Below, in pieces: positions 1 through 7,872 of a DNA stretch of 14,697 bases. The notes under the pieces were generated by a model. That model did no database searches. It saw nothing but the letters and a program-made list of their open reading frames with translations, and had not been told where the DNA came from. Numbering within the stretch: position 1 is the stretch's first letter; each line of letters begins with the position of its first letter. Where the stretch lies: positions 7,271-21,967 of the forward strand of contig NZHI01000047.1 in assembly GCA_002691345.1 (NCBI GenBank), given 5' to 3'. The stretch is from Synechococcus sp. MED650 (GTDB taxonomy: Bacteria; Cyanobacteriota; Cyanobacteriia; PCC-6307; Cyanobiaceae). The translations under genes were made by a program, and so were the position numbers.

Positions 1-111
1 ATGGCCAGCACCGGCCTCGGTGCTGATCAGGCGACAGCGGTTCTGGAGGAGGCTGGCGGGTTGCTGAACGAGGCGCTCCAGCGGAGCGGTGCAAGCCTCA
101 ATCAGGCTTGA
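1..111 (+). CDS. murQ: C-terminal fragment, probable N-acetylmuramic acid 6-phosphate etherase (MurQ)
   Basis: The window opens inside a + strand frame that reads 36 codons and ends in TGA at 109-111. The visible tail includes TGLGADQATAVLEEAGG followed by NEAL. This resembles the small helical C-terminal segment of MurQ etherases, which typically read TGLS-x-x-x-A-x-x-x-L-x-x-AGG-x-(V/L)-x-x-A(I/L). MurQ cleaves the lactyl ether of MurNAc-6-phosphate to give GlcNAc-6-phosphate in cytoplasmic peptidoglycan recycling. The catalytic SIS domain would lie upstream, outside the window, so the identification rests on the tail alone. The ATG at position 1 is probably an internal methionine. The last ten bases overlap the end of the convergent mtnP gene. 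It could instead be another protein with a UBA-like C-terminal helix pair. Confidence 0.4.
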   Translation: MASTGLGADQATAVLEEAGGLLNEALQRSGASLNQA

Positions 112-1001
112 TTCCAGTTGCCCCAGTAGGGAGAGGTGAAGAGATCGAGCTTCTGGCGTGTTGCCGGAGGCACATGCTCGGGAGGGGTGATCAATGCCAT
201 GGAGAGGGCGGTGTGAGCGTCCGAGCTCGGACGCTCGTGGCTCATCTGCTTCATGAGCCGCGTGAGGATGGGCGCCGTTGCTTCGGCATTGGCACGCAGA
301 TTGCCGATCACCATCTCAACGCTGACGGCATCGTGGTCTGGATGCCAGCAGTCGTAATCGGTCACCATGCTCAGAGAGGCGTAGGCCAGTTCCGCTTCAC
401 GGGCCAGACGGGCCTCGGTGTGGTTGGTCATCCCAATCACGGAACAGGTCCACGAGCGGTAGAGCTCACTCTCTGCACGGGTTGAAAAGGCAGGACCCTC
501 CATGCAGAGATAGGTGCCACCGCGATGCAGGGTGCTGCCTGCTGGGAGGGCAGCTTCGGCTGCATCGGCCAGCAGCGCGCTGAGCTTGCAGCAGAACGGC
601 TCCGCCAAACTGACGTGGGCGACGCATCCCTCGCCAAAAAAAGTCTGGGGGCGTTGCTGGGTTCGATCGATGAACTGATCGGGGATCACCATGTCGCGAG
701 GGCGCAGCTTCTCCTGCAAGGAACCCACCGCTGACACCGAGATCAACCAGCGCACGTTCATGGAGCGCATCGCCCAGATGTTGGCGCGGTAAGGAACCTC
801 GCGCGGGAGCAAGTGATGGTGCCGGCCATGACGGGCCAGAAACACCACCTCCATTCCCGCAAGGCGACCCAGAAGAAGACGATCGGATGTGGGGCCGAAT
901 GGTGTTTCCACCGACAGCTCCTGCACATCCTGAAGGCCGGGAATTGCGTAAAGACCGCTGCCGCCGATCAAACCAACGCGGGCAGTACTGAGATCCGTCA
1001 T
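102..1001 (-). CDS. mtnP: S-methyl-5'-thioadenosine phosphorylase
   Basis: Cytoplasmic enzyme that splits 5'-methylthioadenosine with phosphate into adenine and 5-methylthioribose-1-phosphate. This recycles the by-product of polyamine and related SAM-dependent pathways. From the ATG at 1001 the protein is 299 aa, normal for the family. It shows the phosphate-binding GGSGLY (residues 13-18), RHGRHH (57-62), PYRANI, CMEGP (166-170) followed by [15 protein letters not shown], and the purine-binding TDYDCW with D215 and D217. A longer frame runs to 1142, but the extra 47 residues lie antisense to ppiB and do not look like the family. The D-x-D pattern favours MTA phosphorylase over guanosine/inosine-type phosphorylases. 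It diverges from ppiB across 40 bp. No other methionine-salvage gene is present here. Confidence 0.95.
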   Translation of the reverse strand: MTDLSTARVGLIGGSGLYAIPGLQDVQELSVETPFGPTSDRLLLGRLAGMEVVFLARHGRHHHLLPREVPYRANIWAMRSMNVRWLISVSAVGSLQEKLRPRDMVIPDQFIDRTQQRPQTFFGEGCVAHVSLAEPFCCKLSALLADAAEAALPAGSTLHRGGTYLCMEGPAFSTRAESELYRSWTCSVIGMTNHTEARLAREAELAYASLSMVTDYDCWHPDHDAVSVEMVIGNLRANAEATAPILTRLMKQMSHERPSSDAHTALSMALITPPEHVPPATRQKLDLFTSPYWGNWNQA

Positions 1002-1041
1002 GGATGCTGTCTCTCTAAACTCCAGTTTTGCCCGCGCCACC

Positions 1042-1482
1042 ATGACCAAGGCCCTGATGGACACCGACGCAGGCGTGATCGAGCTTGAACTCTTCGAAGC
1101 CGACGCTCCGAACACCGTGGCCAACTTCGTGAAGCTGGTCAAGGAAGGCTTCTATGACGGCCTGGCCTTTCACCGCGTGATCCCAGGCTTCATGGCTCAG
1201 GGCGGTTGCCCCAACAGCCGCGAAGGCTCCCGCGGCATGCCTGGTACCGGAGGCCCCGGCTATCAGATTGATTGCGAGATCAACAACCAGAAGCATCAGG
1301 CTGGAACCCTGGCGATGGCCCATGCGGGCCGAAACACCGGTGGCTCTCAGTTCTACATCTGCCATGAGGGCCAACCACACCTGGATGGTGTTCACACGGT
1401 GTTCGGCCACACCGGCAACATGGACGTGGTGTTGAAGCTGAACAACGGCTCCCGCATCAACAAGGTGACGATTCAGGACTGA
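1042..1482 (+). CDS. ppiB: Cyclophilin-type peptidyl-prolyl cis-trans isomerase
   Basis: Single-domain cyclophilin of 146 aa that catalyses cis-trans isomerisation of Xaa-Pro bonds. No signal peptide is visible, so it is probably cytoplasmic. Active-site elements are [13 protein letters not shown] with catalytic Arg45 and Phe50/Gln53, then [17 protein letters not shown], and [10 protein letters not shown] near the C terminus. I chose the ATG at 1042 because the protein then begins [11 protein letters not shown], directly before the first cyclophilin strand. The upstream in-frame ATG at 1000 adds 14 unconvincing residues and would overlap the mtnP start. The gene ends 7 bp from the convergent ribBA stop. 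The 40 bp upstream spacer contains TAAACT around 1015, which might act as a -10 element, but this is weak. Confidence 0.95.
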   Translation: MTKALMDTDAGVIELELFEADAPNTVANFVKLVKEGFYDGLAFHRVIPGFMAQGGCPNSREGSRGMPGTGGPGYQIDCEINNQKHQAGTLAMAHAGRNTGGSQFYICHEGQPHLDGVHTVFGHTGNMDVVLKLNNGSRINKVTIQD

Positions 1483-1489
1483 GGTCGGT

Positions 1490-3133
1490 TCAGCTCCAGT
1501 GGAGCAGGGACGGTGCACTGCCAGGCAGCACCACCCTGCTCCCCATTTTCAATTCGTTGAGCTTCCGTTCCTCCCGCTCCAATGTTTGGGGGGGGTGAAG
1601 GGCCATCCGTTCACTGGGCACCTGAAGCAGTCCAATCGACTGAATCCCGGAAAGTTCTGCCATTTCCTTCAGCAGCGATGTGGGATCTGTGCCTTCAGGA
1701 AGCAATTTCCACACGAACTGCGGCCTGTCCCACAGGGCGAGAAGGCGTGGTTCATGCAGTGCTTCAAGGCTGATTCCTTGCGCGGCAGCCAGAGCTTCAA
1801 CCCGTTGGCGAAGGTCAGGCCAGCTTTCGGGTGCTGTTTCAACGTTGAAAGCCAGAACAACGCAGGGAGTATCTGTCTCAATCAGATGCCCGAGTTTGTC
1901 CCGCTTCGCCGCGAGGTAGTCAGCGTTGTGATCCCCGGGGTCCATCACGAGTGGAACCCTTTCCACCACTTGCAATCCATACCCCCCGAGGCCGGCGATC
2001 TTGCGAGGATTGTTGGTGAGAAGCCGCAGACGATGCACGCCGAGGTCCGTCAGGATCTGTGCACCGACGCCGTAATTGCGCAAATCAGCTGGGAAACCAA
2101 GCCGTTCGTTGGCTTCAACGGTGTCCAGCCCCCCATCCTGAAGGCTGTAGGCCTTGAGCTTGTTGATCAGGCCGATGCCTCGGCCTTCCTGCCGCAGATA
2201 CACGACAACGCCTTCCCCTTCCCGTTCGATGCTGCGAAGCGCCGCCTCCAGCTGGGGTCTGCAGTCGCAACGCAGGGAGCCGAAGGCGTCCCCTGTCAGA
2301 CATTCCGAATGCATCCGGACCAGTACAGGTTGCTTGAGGGCACTGGGATCCCCCTTGACCAGGGCCATATGTTCCGACCCATCAAGCGAATTGCAGTAAC
2401 CGATGGCTTGAAACGAGCCGAACTGGCTGGGAAGTTCGGCATGGGCCTGGCGCCGCACGAACCGTTCGTTGTTGAGCCGGTAACGAATCAGATCGGCAAT
2501 GCTGATCAACTTCAGGCCCCAGCGGTCGGCGTAAGAGCGCAGCTCCGGCAAACGCGCCATGGAGCCATCGCTGTTCTGGATCTCACAGATCACCCCAGCG
2601 GAACTGAGGCCGGCCAGCTTGGCGAGGTCTACGGCTGCTTCCGTGTGTCCAGCACGTTTGAGAACGCCACCGGCCCGGGCACGCAGCGGAAAGATGTGGC
2701 CCGGCCGCCTGAGATCCGCAGGCCGGGTGGAGGGGTTCAGGGCGACCTGAATCGTGCACGCCCTGTCTTCTGCTGAGATCCCTGTTGTGACGCCGTGTTC
2801 AATCCCGGCATCAATGCTCACCGTGAAAGCGGTTTCATTGGCATCGGTGTTGCGATCCACCATCAGCGGTAAATCCAGCTCGTCCAGCCGTTGCCCTTCC
2901 ATGGCGAGGCAAATCAGGCCCCTGGCTTCCGTTGCCATGAAATTGATCGCCTCCGGAGTGGCGAACTGGGCTGCACAGATCAGATCCCCTTCATTTTCCC
3001 GCTGCTCGTCATCCACCACCACCACACAGGCCCCATTCCTGATCGCAGCCAGGGCATCAGCGATGTCGTCGAAGGCGATCGGTTCGCTCGCCGGCGTTGG
3101 GCAACTGGAATTCTGGATTTTGGTGAAGCCAAT
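1490..3133 (-). CDS. ribBA: Bifunctional 3,4-dihydroxy-2-butanone-4-phosphate synthase / GTP cyclohydrolase II
   Basis: Catalyses both entry steps of riboflavin synthesis: RibB converts ribulose-5-phosphate to dihydroxybutanone phosphate, and RibA opens GTP. Numbering from the ATT at 3133, the RibB domain (about 20-220) has [10 protein letters not shown] (41-50), GHIFPLRA and [11 protein letters not shown]. The RibA domain (about 225-418) has three zinc cysteines, C278, C289 and C291, with the standard spacing, then [11 protein letters not shown] and [12 protein letters not shown]. About 129 further residues follow, a C-terminal extension seen in long cyanobacterial RibBA proteins; its function is unknown to me. 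The start is uncertain. The first ordinary start codon is GTG at 3025, but the sequence before it ([15 protein letters not shown]) is typical RibB N terminus. The frame is open to the TGA at 3140-3142 and offers only ATT (3133), CTG (3136) or ATC codons. Identity is certain; the 5' boundary is not. Confidence 0.93.
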   Translation of the reverse strand: MGFTKIQNSSCPTPASEPIAFDDIADALAAIRNGACVVVVDDEQRENEGDLICAAQFATPEAINFMATEARGLICLAMEGQRLDELDLPLMVDRNTDANETAFTVSIDAGIEHGVTTGISAEDRACTIQVALNPSTRPADLRRPGHIFPLRARAGGVLKRAGHTEAAVDLAKLAGLSSAGVICEIQNSDGSMARLPELRSYADRWGLKLISIADLIRYRLNNERFVRRQAHAELPSQFGSFQAIGYCNSLDGSEHMALVKGDPSALKQPVLVRMHSECLTGDAFGSLRCDCRPQLEAALRSIEREGEGVVVYLRQEGRGIGLINKLKAYSLQDGGLDTVEANERLGFPADLRNYGVGAQILTDLGVHRLRLLTNNPRKIAGLGGYGLQVVERVPLVMDPGDHNADYLAAKRDKLGHLIETDTPCVVLAFNVETAPESWPDLRQRVEALAAAQGISLEALHEPRLLALWDRPQFVWKLLPEGTDPTSLLKEMAELSGIQSIGLLQVPSERMALHPPQTLEREERKLNELKMGSRVVLPGSAPSLLHWS

Positions 3134-3183
3134 CAGTGGTCATTATCGATCTCTGTACGATCACCCGTTGGTTGCAAGCTCCC

Positions 3184-4290
3184 ATGGCCAGCACGAGCAC
3201 CGCGTCGATGGCAGGAACCGAATCGTTCGGCCCAGGTCGCGTCGCTGTGATCGGCGCCTCTGGCTATGGAGGGCTGCAGACCTTGCGGCTCCTTCAACAA
3301 CACCCTCACTTTTGCGTGAGCTTTCTGGGGGGCGAACGGAGTGCCGGGCAGCGATGGAGCTCAGTGTGTTCGTTCTTCCCTCTTCCGGATGATCCGCTTG
3401 TGGAATCGGCCGATCCCGATCGCATCGCCGCCACGTCTGATTTCGCTGTTCTCAGTCTTCCCAACGGTTTGGCCAGTCAGCTGGCACCGGAGCTGCTTCA
3501 GCGTGGTGTTCGTGTGGTGGATCTCTCCGCCGACTTCCGCTATCGCTCCTTGGAGAAGTGGAGCCAGGTGTACGCCCAGGAGGCGGCCAAGCTCAATCGC
3601 CAAGACGAGGATTTATGCAGCTCGGCCGTCTATGGCCTGCCGGAATGGAATGGGCCTGCCATCGCGGAGGCAAAGCTCGTGGCAGCTCCCGGTTGTTTCC
3701 CCACCGCCAGCCTGCTGCCTCTACTCCCCTTCCTGAAGCAGGGCCTGATCGAGACCAGCGGCATCATCATTGACGCCAAGACAGGCACCTCCGGCGGAGG
3801 CCGTGTTCCGAAGGAAGCCATGCTTCTCGCTGAAGCTTCTGAGTCCATCGCGCCATATGGGGTGATTGGTCACCGCCACACCTCTGAAATCGAGCAGATG
3901 GCACAGGACGTGGCTGGTCAGGACATCAGGCTGCAATTCACGCCTCACCTCGTGCCCATGGTGCGGGGTCTGCTGTCCACTGTGTATGCCCGTCTGCGGG
4001 ACCCCGGCCTCACCGCTGAAGACTGCACCACGGTGCTGGAGGCTGTGTATCGCCATCACCCATGCGTTTCCGTGTTGCCTGTCGGCACGTACCCCGCCAC
4101 CAAGTGGGCCAAGCATGCGAATAAGGCCTTGCTCTCCCTGCAGGTCGACATCCGCACAGGACAGCTCGTGCTGATGAGTGCCATCGACAATCTGATCAAA
4201 GGCCAGGCTGGTCAGGGCGTTCAGTGCTTGAACTTGATGGTGGGTCTGCCTGGCGAGACCGGACTCCCCCTCCAATCGTTCTATCCCTGA
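3184..4290 (+). CDS. argC: N-acetyl-gamma-glutamyl-phosphate reductase
   Basis: NADPH-dependent reductase that converts N-acetylglutamyl phosphate to the semialdehyde, the third step of arginine/ornithine synthesis in the cytoplasm. From ATG 3184 it is 368 aa, slightly longer than the usual 345-355 because of a low-complexity start rich in Ser, Thr and Ala. The Rossmann dinucleotide motif VIGASGYGG is at about 22-30. The catalytic cysteine is C171 in AAPGCFPTAS, followed by IDAKTGTSGGGR and the HRHTSEIEQ active-site histidine region (H230/H232). ATG 3208 is an equally plausible start and gives 360 aa. The in-frame codon at 3136 would intrude on ribBA. The gene diverges from ribBA across roughly 50 bp. 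Its 3' end overlaps the purN stop by 10 bp. Confidence 0.96.
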   Translation: MASTSTASMAGTESFGPGRVAVIGASGYGGLQTLRLLQQHPHFCVSFLGGERSAGQRWSSVCSFFPLPDDPLVESADPDRIAATSDFAVLSLPNGLASQLAPELLQRGVRVVDLSADFRYRSLEKWSQVYAQEAAKLNRQDEDLCSSAVYGLPEWNGPAIAEAKLVAAPGCFPTASLLPLLPFLKQGLIETSGIIIDAKTGTSGGGRVPKEAMLLAEASESIAPYGVIGHRHTSEIEQMAQDVAGQDIRLQFTPHLVPMVRGLLSTVYARLRDPGLTAEDCTTVLEAVYRHHPCVSVLPVGTYPATKWAKHANKALLSLQVDIRTGQLVLMSAIDNLIKGQAGQGVQCLNLMVGLPGETGLPLQSFYP

Positions 4291-4922
4291 CGCCAGCGCA
4301 AGGCGAGCTCGGTTAGGGCCATGGGCAGGAGTCGGTGTTCCTGCTCATGGATACGCTCAGCCAGGCTGGCGTTGTCATCGCCTGGAAGCACCGGCACAGC
4401 CGACTGAGCCACGATCGGGCCGGCATCCAGATCCTCTGTCACGAGGTGAACTGTGCAGCCACTGACCTTCACACCGGCGGCAAGAGCCTGACCAATGGCG
4501 TCGAGTCCGCGGAAGCTGGGCAACAGGGATGGGTGGATGTTGACCAGGCGATCAGGAAAACCAGCGATGAGAACGCTGGTAACGATGCGCATCCAACCCG
4601 CCATCACGATCGCTTCGACATCAGCGGCCTGAAACTGCCGCACCAGTTCGCGATCCAGCGACTCGCGGTTGGTGAGTTGGCGATGGTTCACCACGCTGCA
4701 GGGAATCCCGAGCCGCTCAGCCCGCTTCTGAGCGCCGCAGCCAGGATTGTTCACCACCAGGAGCTTGATCACGGCATTCAAGGAGCCAGCCTCGATGGCG
4801 CGAGCCACCGCCTCGAAATTGCTTCCGTTCCCGGATGCCATCAGCCCGAGCCGGAGGGGGGCATGGTCATCCGGTTTGTGCTGGCTAGTGTCAGTCAAAG
4901 CGGGGTTCGGTTCATGTCCCAT
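4281..4922 (-). CDS. purN: Phosphoribosylglycinamide formyltransferase, 10-formyl-THF dependent
   Basis: GAR transformylase of purine biosynthesis, transferring the formyl group of 10-formyltetrahydrofolate to glycinamide ribonucleotide in the cytoplasm. It is 213 aa from ATG 4922. The phosphate-binding loop is ASGNGSN (29-35). The catalytic triad is visible as N128 and H130 in NIHPSLLPSF and D166 in EDLDAGPIV; the H-to-D spacing of 36 matches the E. coli enzyme. The 20-odd residues before the first strand are a poorly conserved leader. The open frame continues to 5201, but that part is antisense to the ycf35-like gene and looks like a shadow. The first three codons (ATG GGA CAT) are the reverse complement of the first three codons of the divergent gene. 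A TTG at 4898 is the only obvious later alternative start. Confidence 0.95.
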   Translation of the reverse strand: MGHEPNPALTDTSQHKPDDHAPLRLGLMASGNGSNFEAVARAIEAGSLNAVIKLLVVNNPGCGAQKRAERLGIPCSVVNHRQLTNRESLDRELVRQFQAADVEAIVMAGWMRIVTSVLIAGFPDRLVNIHPSLLPSFRGLDAIGQALAAGVKVSGCTVHLVTEDLDAGPIVAQSAVPVLPGDDNASLAERIHEQEHRLLPMALTELALRWRQG

Positions 4923-5264
4923 CTCTCCATCCTGCCGACCGTCTACACCGATCTCGATCGCCTGGCCGATGCACTGCGTCTTGAGGGATTCGAGGTTGTC
5001 ATCGATGGGATGTTGCATCGGTTCGATGCCGCTCCAGCAGCGGTTGATCTCCTCATTCAGATTGGCGATGGCTTTGCTTTGGGCTGGACCAGGCGTCCCG
5101 ACGGAACCATCGAGATGCACGGCGATCTCCAGAGAATCAGTCTTCACTCCGGCTTGGAGGCGCGGTTGCAACGCCTGGCCAGGCGCTATGCCCTTCTTCA
5201 CGCTTTCAGCCAGGTTGAGTTGAGCTCTCTCACGTCAGCTGAGCTGATCGTTCAGCACGATTGA
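4914..5264 (+). CDS. ycf35: Ycf35/DUF1257 family protein
   Basis: Protein of 116 aa beginning MSHLSILPTVYTDLDRLADA, the typical opening of the DUF1257/Ycf35 family found in cyanobacteria and red-algal plastids. The biochemical function is not established. The protein is soluble, with no signal peptide or membrane segment, and has a helical C-terminal half rich in Leu and Arg (LEARLQRLARRYALLHAF). The ATG at 4914 is chosen because the family almost always begins MSH. The frame is open far upstream, but only antisense to purN. The start overlaps the purN start by nine bases, so its promoter must lie within purN. It ends one base before the GTG of the M61 peptidase, which suggests co-transcription and possibly translational coupling. 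Confidence 0.85.
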   Translation: MSHLSILPTVYTDLDRLADALRLEGFEVVIDGMLHRFDAAPAAVDLLIQIGDGFALGWTRRPDGTIEMHGDLQRISLHSGLEARLQRLARRYALLHAFSQVELSSLTSAELIVQHD

Positions 5265-5265
5265 C

Positions 5266-6963
5266 GTGACTGCTCCAGTTCAGATCCGGCTCGACCTCAG
5301 TCGACCAGCCACGCAGACCGTTGCGGTCACCATCTCTTGGACCCCTGTCGTCCACCGGCAGACGTTTCAACTGCCGGTCTGGACTCCTGGGTCGTACACG
5401 GTGCGGGATCACGTGCAGCATCTGCACAGCTTGCAGCTGTCTTGTGGAGACCAGAACCTGCAGGTTCGGCGGTTGGCCCCGCATCAGTGGATCTGTGATC
5501 TTCCTGATCTTTCCCCTCTCACCCTTCGCTACAGCCTCGAAGCCCGGGACCTAACAGTGCGCACCGGGCTGCTCGATCCGGACTTTGCGTCCCTTTGTCT
5601 GGCAGCTGTTGCCATGGAGATCGAGGGCTGTCGCTGGAGTCCGCACCTGTTGGACGTCATCGCTCCGGATGATTGGCTGGTGCATTTGCCGCTTCCGCGT
5701 GATCGCGATGGCTGGACGGCAGCTGATTTTGATGATCTGGTCGACAGTCCACTTCATGCCGGGCCTTTCGCGGCACAACAGTTCAGTGTGTCTGGGCGTA
5801 CCCACGAGCTCGTTCTGATCGGTGCACCGCCCAACGCGTGGCCGACACAGTTTCTCCGGGACGTGGAGCGCGTGTGTGAGGCGACCTGCCGTTTGATGCA
5901 AACGCCACCACCGGCTGGTGATCGCTACCAGCTTGTTCTGCAGCTCCTGGAGAAGGGATATGGGGGACTGGAACACGACCACAGTGCTGTTCTTCAATTC
6001 AGCTGGAGCTCCCTGGCCACCGCCAAGGGGTATCGCCAGTTGCTTCAGCTGATCGGCCATGAATATCTGCACCAGTGGAACGTTCGGCGACTGCGCCCTG
6101 TGGAGTTCCTGCCCTACGACTACGGCCAGGCCGTTGTGAGTGAAGGGCTCTGGTTTGCTGAAGGAATCACCAGTTACTTCGATTTGTCGTTGCCGATGCT
6201 GGCGGGGTGTTCAGACCGGCTCACCCTGATCAAGGATCTCGGGGAGGAGCTGTCGAGCGTGTTGATGACTCCAGGCCGTTCGATTCAGTCCTTGGCTGAC
6301 AGCGCTCGAGAGGCCTGGGTCAAGTTGTACAAGGCAACGCCAGCATCTCGTGATACGCAAGTCAGTTATTACCGGCTTGGTACGGCGGCGGCTTTCTGCA
6401 TCGATGTGCGTCTGCGTCAGTGCGGCCACTCCCTTTCCGAGCTTTTGCGCCAGCTCTGGGCCACACATGGTGTGGCAAAGCGGGGTTTCAGTCGCCTCGA
6501 GGTTCTTGATGCACTGTCCCGTTTCAACACGGCCCTGGCCGCTGAGCTTGAGATCTGGCTCGATCAGCCTGATTCCTTGCCACTCAGTGAAACGGTGCAT
6601 TGTCTTGGGATGCGTCTAGACCCTGTTCCCATGGACCATCCGGATGCTGGTCTCATGCTCCAAGACCGGGATGGATCCGTTCTGGTCCAGCGCGTGACGC
6701 ATCAGGGCCCTGGTCAGTCGTCTGGTCTTGTGGTCGGGGATGAACTCATCGCTGTGAATGGATTCCGTCTCCGACGCTCCTCCGAGCTTCCCGGTCTCCT
6801 TGGCGGTCATGCAAGCGTGGCCGTCACCTTCTCGCGCCGCGGACTCATGCGGGAGACACAACTGTTTCCTGACAAAGGAGTGGACCATTGGGAGCTGTCT
6901 TGGGACCCTGGAGCCACCCCTGAACAGCGCAGTCTTCGGGATCGATGGTTCGAGATTCTTTGA
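5266..6963 (+). CDS. M61 family metallopeptidase (glycyl-aminopeptidase-like) with PDZ domain
   Basis: Protein of 565 aa starting at GTG 5266. The N-terminal beta-sandwich region (about 1-170) has the M61 pattern FQLPVWTPGSYTVRD. The zinc-binding helix is HEYLHQWNVRRLRP with the HExxH at residues 265-269. The downstream glutamates are in SEGLWFAEGITSYF (E293 and E299), one of which should be the third ligand. A PDZ-like domain follows at about 460-535 (GLVVGDELIAVNG, then a GRLL-like ligand-binding segment). M61 enzymes are aminopeptidases with some preference for N-terminal Gly or Ala; the substrate here cannot be read. No signal peptide is visible, so it is probably cytoplasmic. It follows the ycf35-like gene after one base and its last 19 bases overlap the amidase start, so the three genes look like an operon. 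Confidence 0.9.
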   Translation: MTAPVQIRLDLSRPATQTVAVTISWTPVVHRQTFQLPVWTPGSYTVRDHVQHLHSLQLSCGDQNLQVRRLAPHQWICDLPDLSPLTLRYSLEARDLTVRTGLLDPDFASLCLAAVAMEIEGCRWSPHLLDVIAPDDWLVHLPLPRDRDGWTAADFDDLVDSPLHAGPFAAQQFSVSGRTHELVLIGAPPNAWPTQFLRDVERVCEATCRLMQTPPPAGDRYQLVLQLLEKGYGGLEHDHSAVLQFSWSSLATAKGYRQLLQLIGHEYLHQWNVRRLRPVEFLPYDYGQAVVSEGLWFAEGITSYFDLSLPMLAGCSDRLTLIKDLGEELSSVLMTPGRSIQSLADSAREAWVKLYKATPASRDTQVSYYRLGTAAAFCIDVRLRQCGHSLSELLRQLWATHGVAKRGFSRLEVLDALSRFNTALAAELEIWLDQPDSLPLSETVHCLGMRLDPVPMDHPDAGLMLQDRDGSVLVQRVTHQGPGQSSGLVVGDELIAVNGFRLRRSSELPGLLGGHASVAVTFSRRGLMRETQLFPDKGVDHWELSWDPGATPEQRSLRDRWFEIL

Positions 6964-7871
6964 GACAGCGCTGGGCTGCACTCCAGCAAGCGATCCATCG
7001 CCATCGTGCACTGTCCCTGACAGCAGCGGCGGCAGGCTCGCTCACGCTGGTGCTGATCAGCTGGCTCGTGGTCGAGCAGGGTGAACAGTCTCACGCGGGT
7101 GATCGCCCTTCATTGATCGAGCTGCTGGACCAGGTGAGTGGTGAACAGGGGCGCCAGCTGGAGGAGAAACCGTCCTCTGCACCGCCGATGGCGCCGCGTG
7201 CACGCTCCTGGCGTTCGCCTCTCTCTCGGCAGTGTTCTGGAGTTGATCGTGGTGTGCTCAATCGTCTCGAACAACTCCAGAGCCGGGCGAGCTCATGGCG
7301 GACATTCGTGAAGATTGATCCAACCAACTACGGCAAGCGGTTCAAAACCGATGCCTTTGGCCGGCAACTGGATGCAACACCGCGAGTGGTGGTGCTGCAT
7401 GAAACGGTTTATTCCCTTGGCTCAGCGGTGAACACCTTCATGACCCCGCACCCACGGGATGAAGACCAGGTCAGTTATCACACCCTGATTGGCCAGGACG
7501 GTCGTGTTTTGGATCTGGTGGACCCGTTGAATCGGGCCTACGGCGCGGGCTATTCAGCCTTTCTTGGGGAGTGGGCGATCACGAACAAGAAGCTCAAGGG
7601 ATCCGTGAACAACTTCGCGCTGCATCTGAGCCTGGAAACACCACCCTCGGGGGCGAACGCCAGTGGTTCCCACGCTGGCTACACGACCCAGCAATACGAC
7701 GCCCTGGCGTTGGTGCTGTCGGGTTGGATTCGTTCCTTCAACCTGCCACCTGCGGCGATCACAACCCATCGCCATGTCGACATCGGTGGCGAGCGGAGTG
7801 ATCCACGCAGTTTTGACTGGTCCAAGTTGCAGGTGCGCCTGGCGGCACTCGGCGATCTCTGCGTGTCTTGA
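6945..7871 (+). CDS. Membrane-anchored N-acetylmuramoyl-L-alanine amidase (Amidase_2 family)
   Basis: Protein of 308 aa with a basic N terminus and one hydrophobic segment (about 22-43, ALSLTAAAAGSLTLVLISW), consistent with an inner-membrane anchor and a periplasmic catalytic domain. A low-complexity linker runs to about residue 95. The amidase domain has VVLHET (zinc ligand H152), SYHTLIGQDGRV, and THRHVDIGGERSDP, where H277 and D286 correspond to the second histidine and the aspartate of AmpD-type zinc sites. Such enzymes cut the bond between MurNAc and the L-Ala of the stem peptide during wall turnover or recycling. The AUG lies inside the end of the M61 gene (19-base overlap), implying coupled expression. 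Its stop is one base from that of the convergent lysozyme-fold gene. Substrate (muropeptide or intact wall) cannot be told from sequence. Confidence 0.88.
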   Translation: MVRDSLRQRWAALQQAIHRHRALSLTAAAAGSLTLVLISWLVVEQGEQSHAGDRPSLIELLDQVSGEQGRQLEEKPSSAPPMAPRARSWRSPLSRQCSGVDRGVLNRLEQLQSRASSWRTFVKIDPTNYGKRFKTDAFGRQLDATPRVVVLHETVYSLGSAVNTFMTPHPRDEDQVSYHTLIGQDGRVLDLVDPLNRAYGAGYSAFLGEWAITNKKLKGSVNNFALHLSLETPPSGANASGSHAGYTTQQYDALALVLSGWIRSFNLPPAAITTHRHVDIGGERSDPRSFDWSKLQVRLAALGDLCVS

Positions 7872-7872
7872 A

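Noticed and set aside
1499..2776. A 425-codon open frame on the + strand across ribBA
   Set aside because: It is fully antisense to an unmistakable RibBA and shows no recognisable domain; long shadow frames are expected at this GC content.
3134..3183. FMN riboswitch in front of ribBA
   Set aside because: Only about 50 bp separate ribBA and argC, too short for an FMN aptamer, and no matching conserved bases are visible.
4335..4913. In-frame upstream extension of the ycf35-like gene
   Set aside because: It lies antisense to purN and the DUF1257 family starts at MSH, so the open frame is a shadow.
4923..5201. N-terminal extension of PurN by about 93 residues
   Set aside because: It lies antisense to the ycf35-like gene and PurN proteins start close to the ASGNGSN loop; the extension shows no domain.
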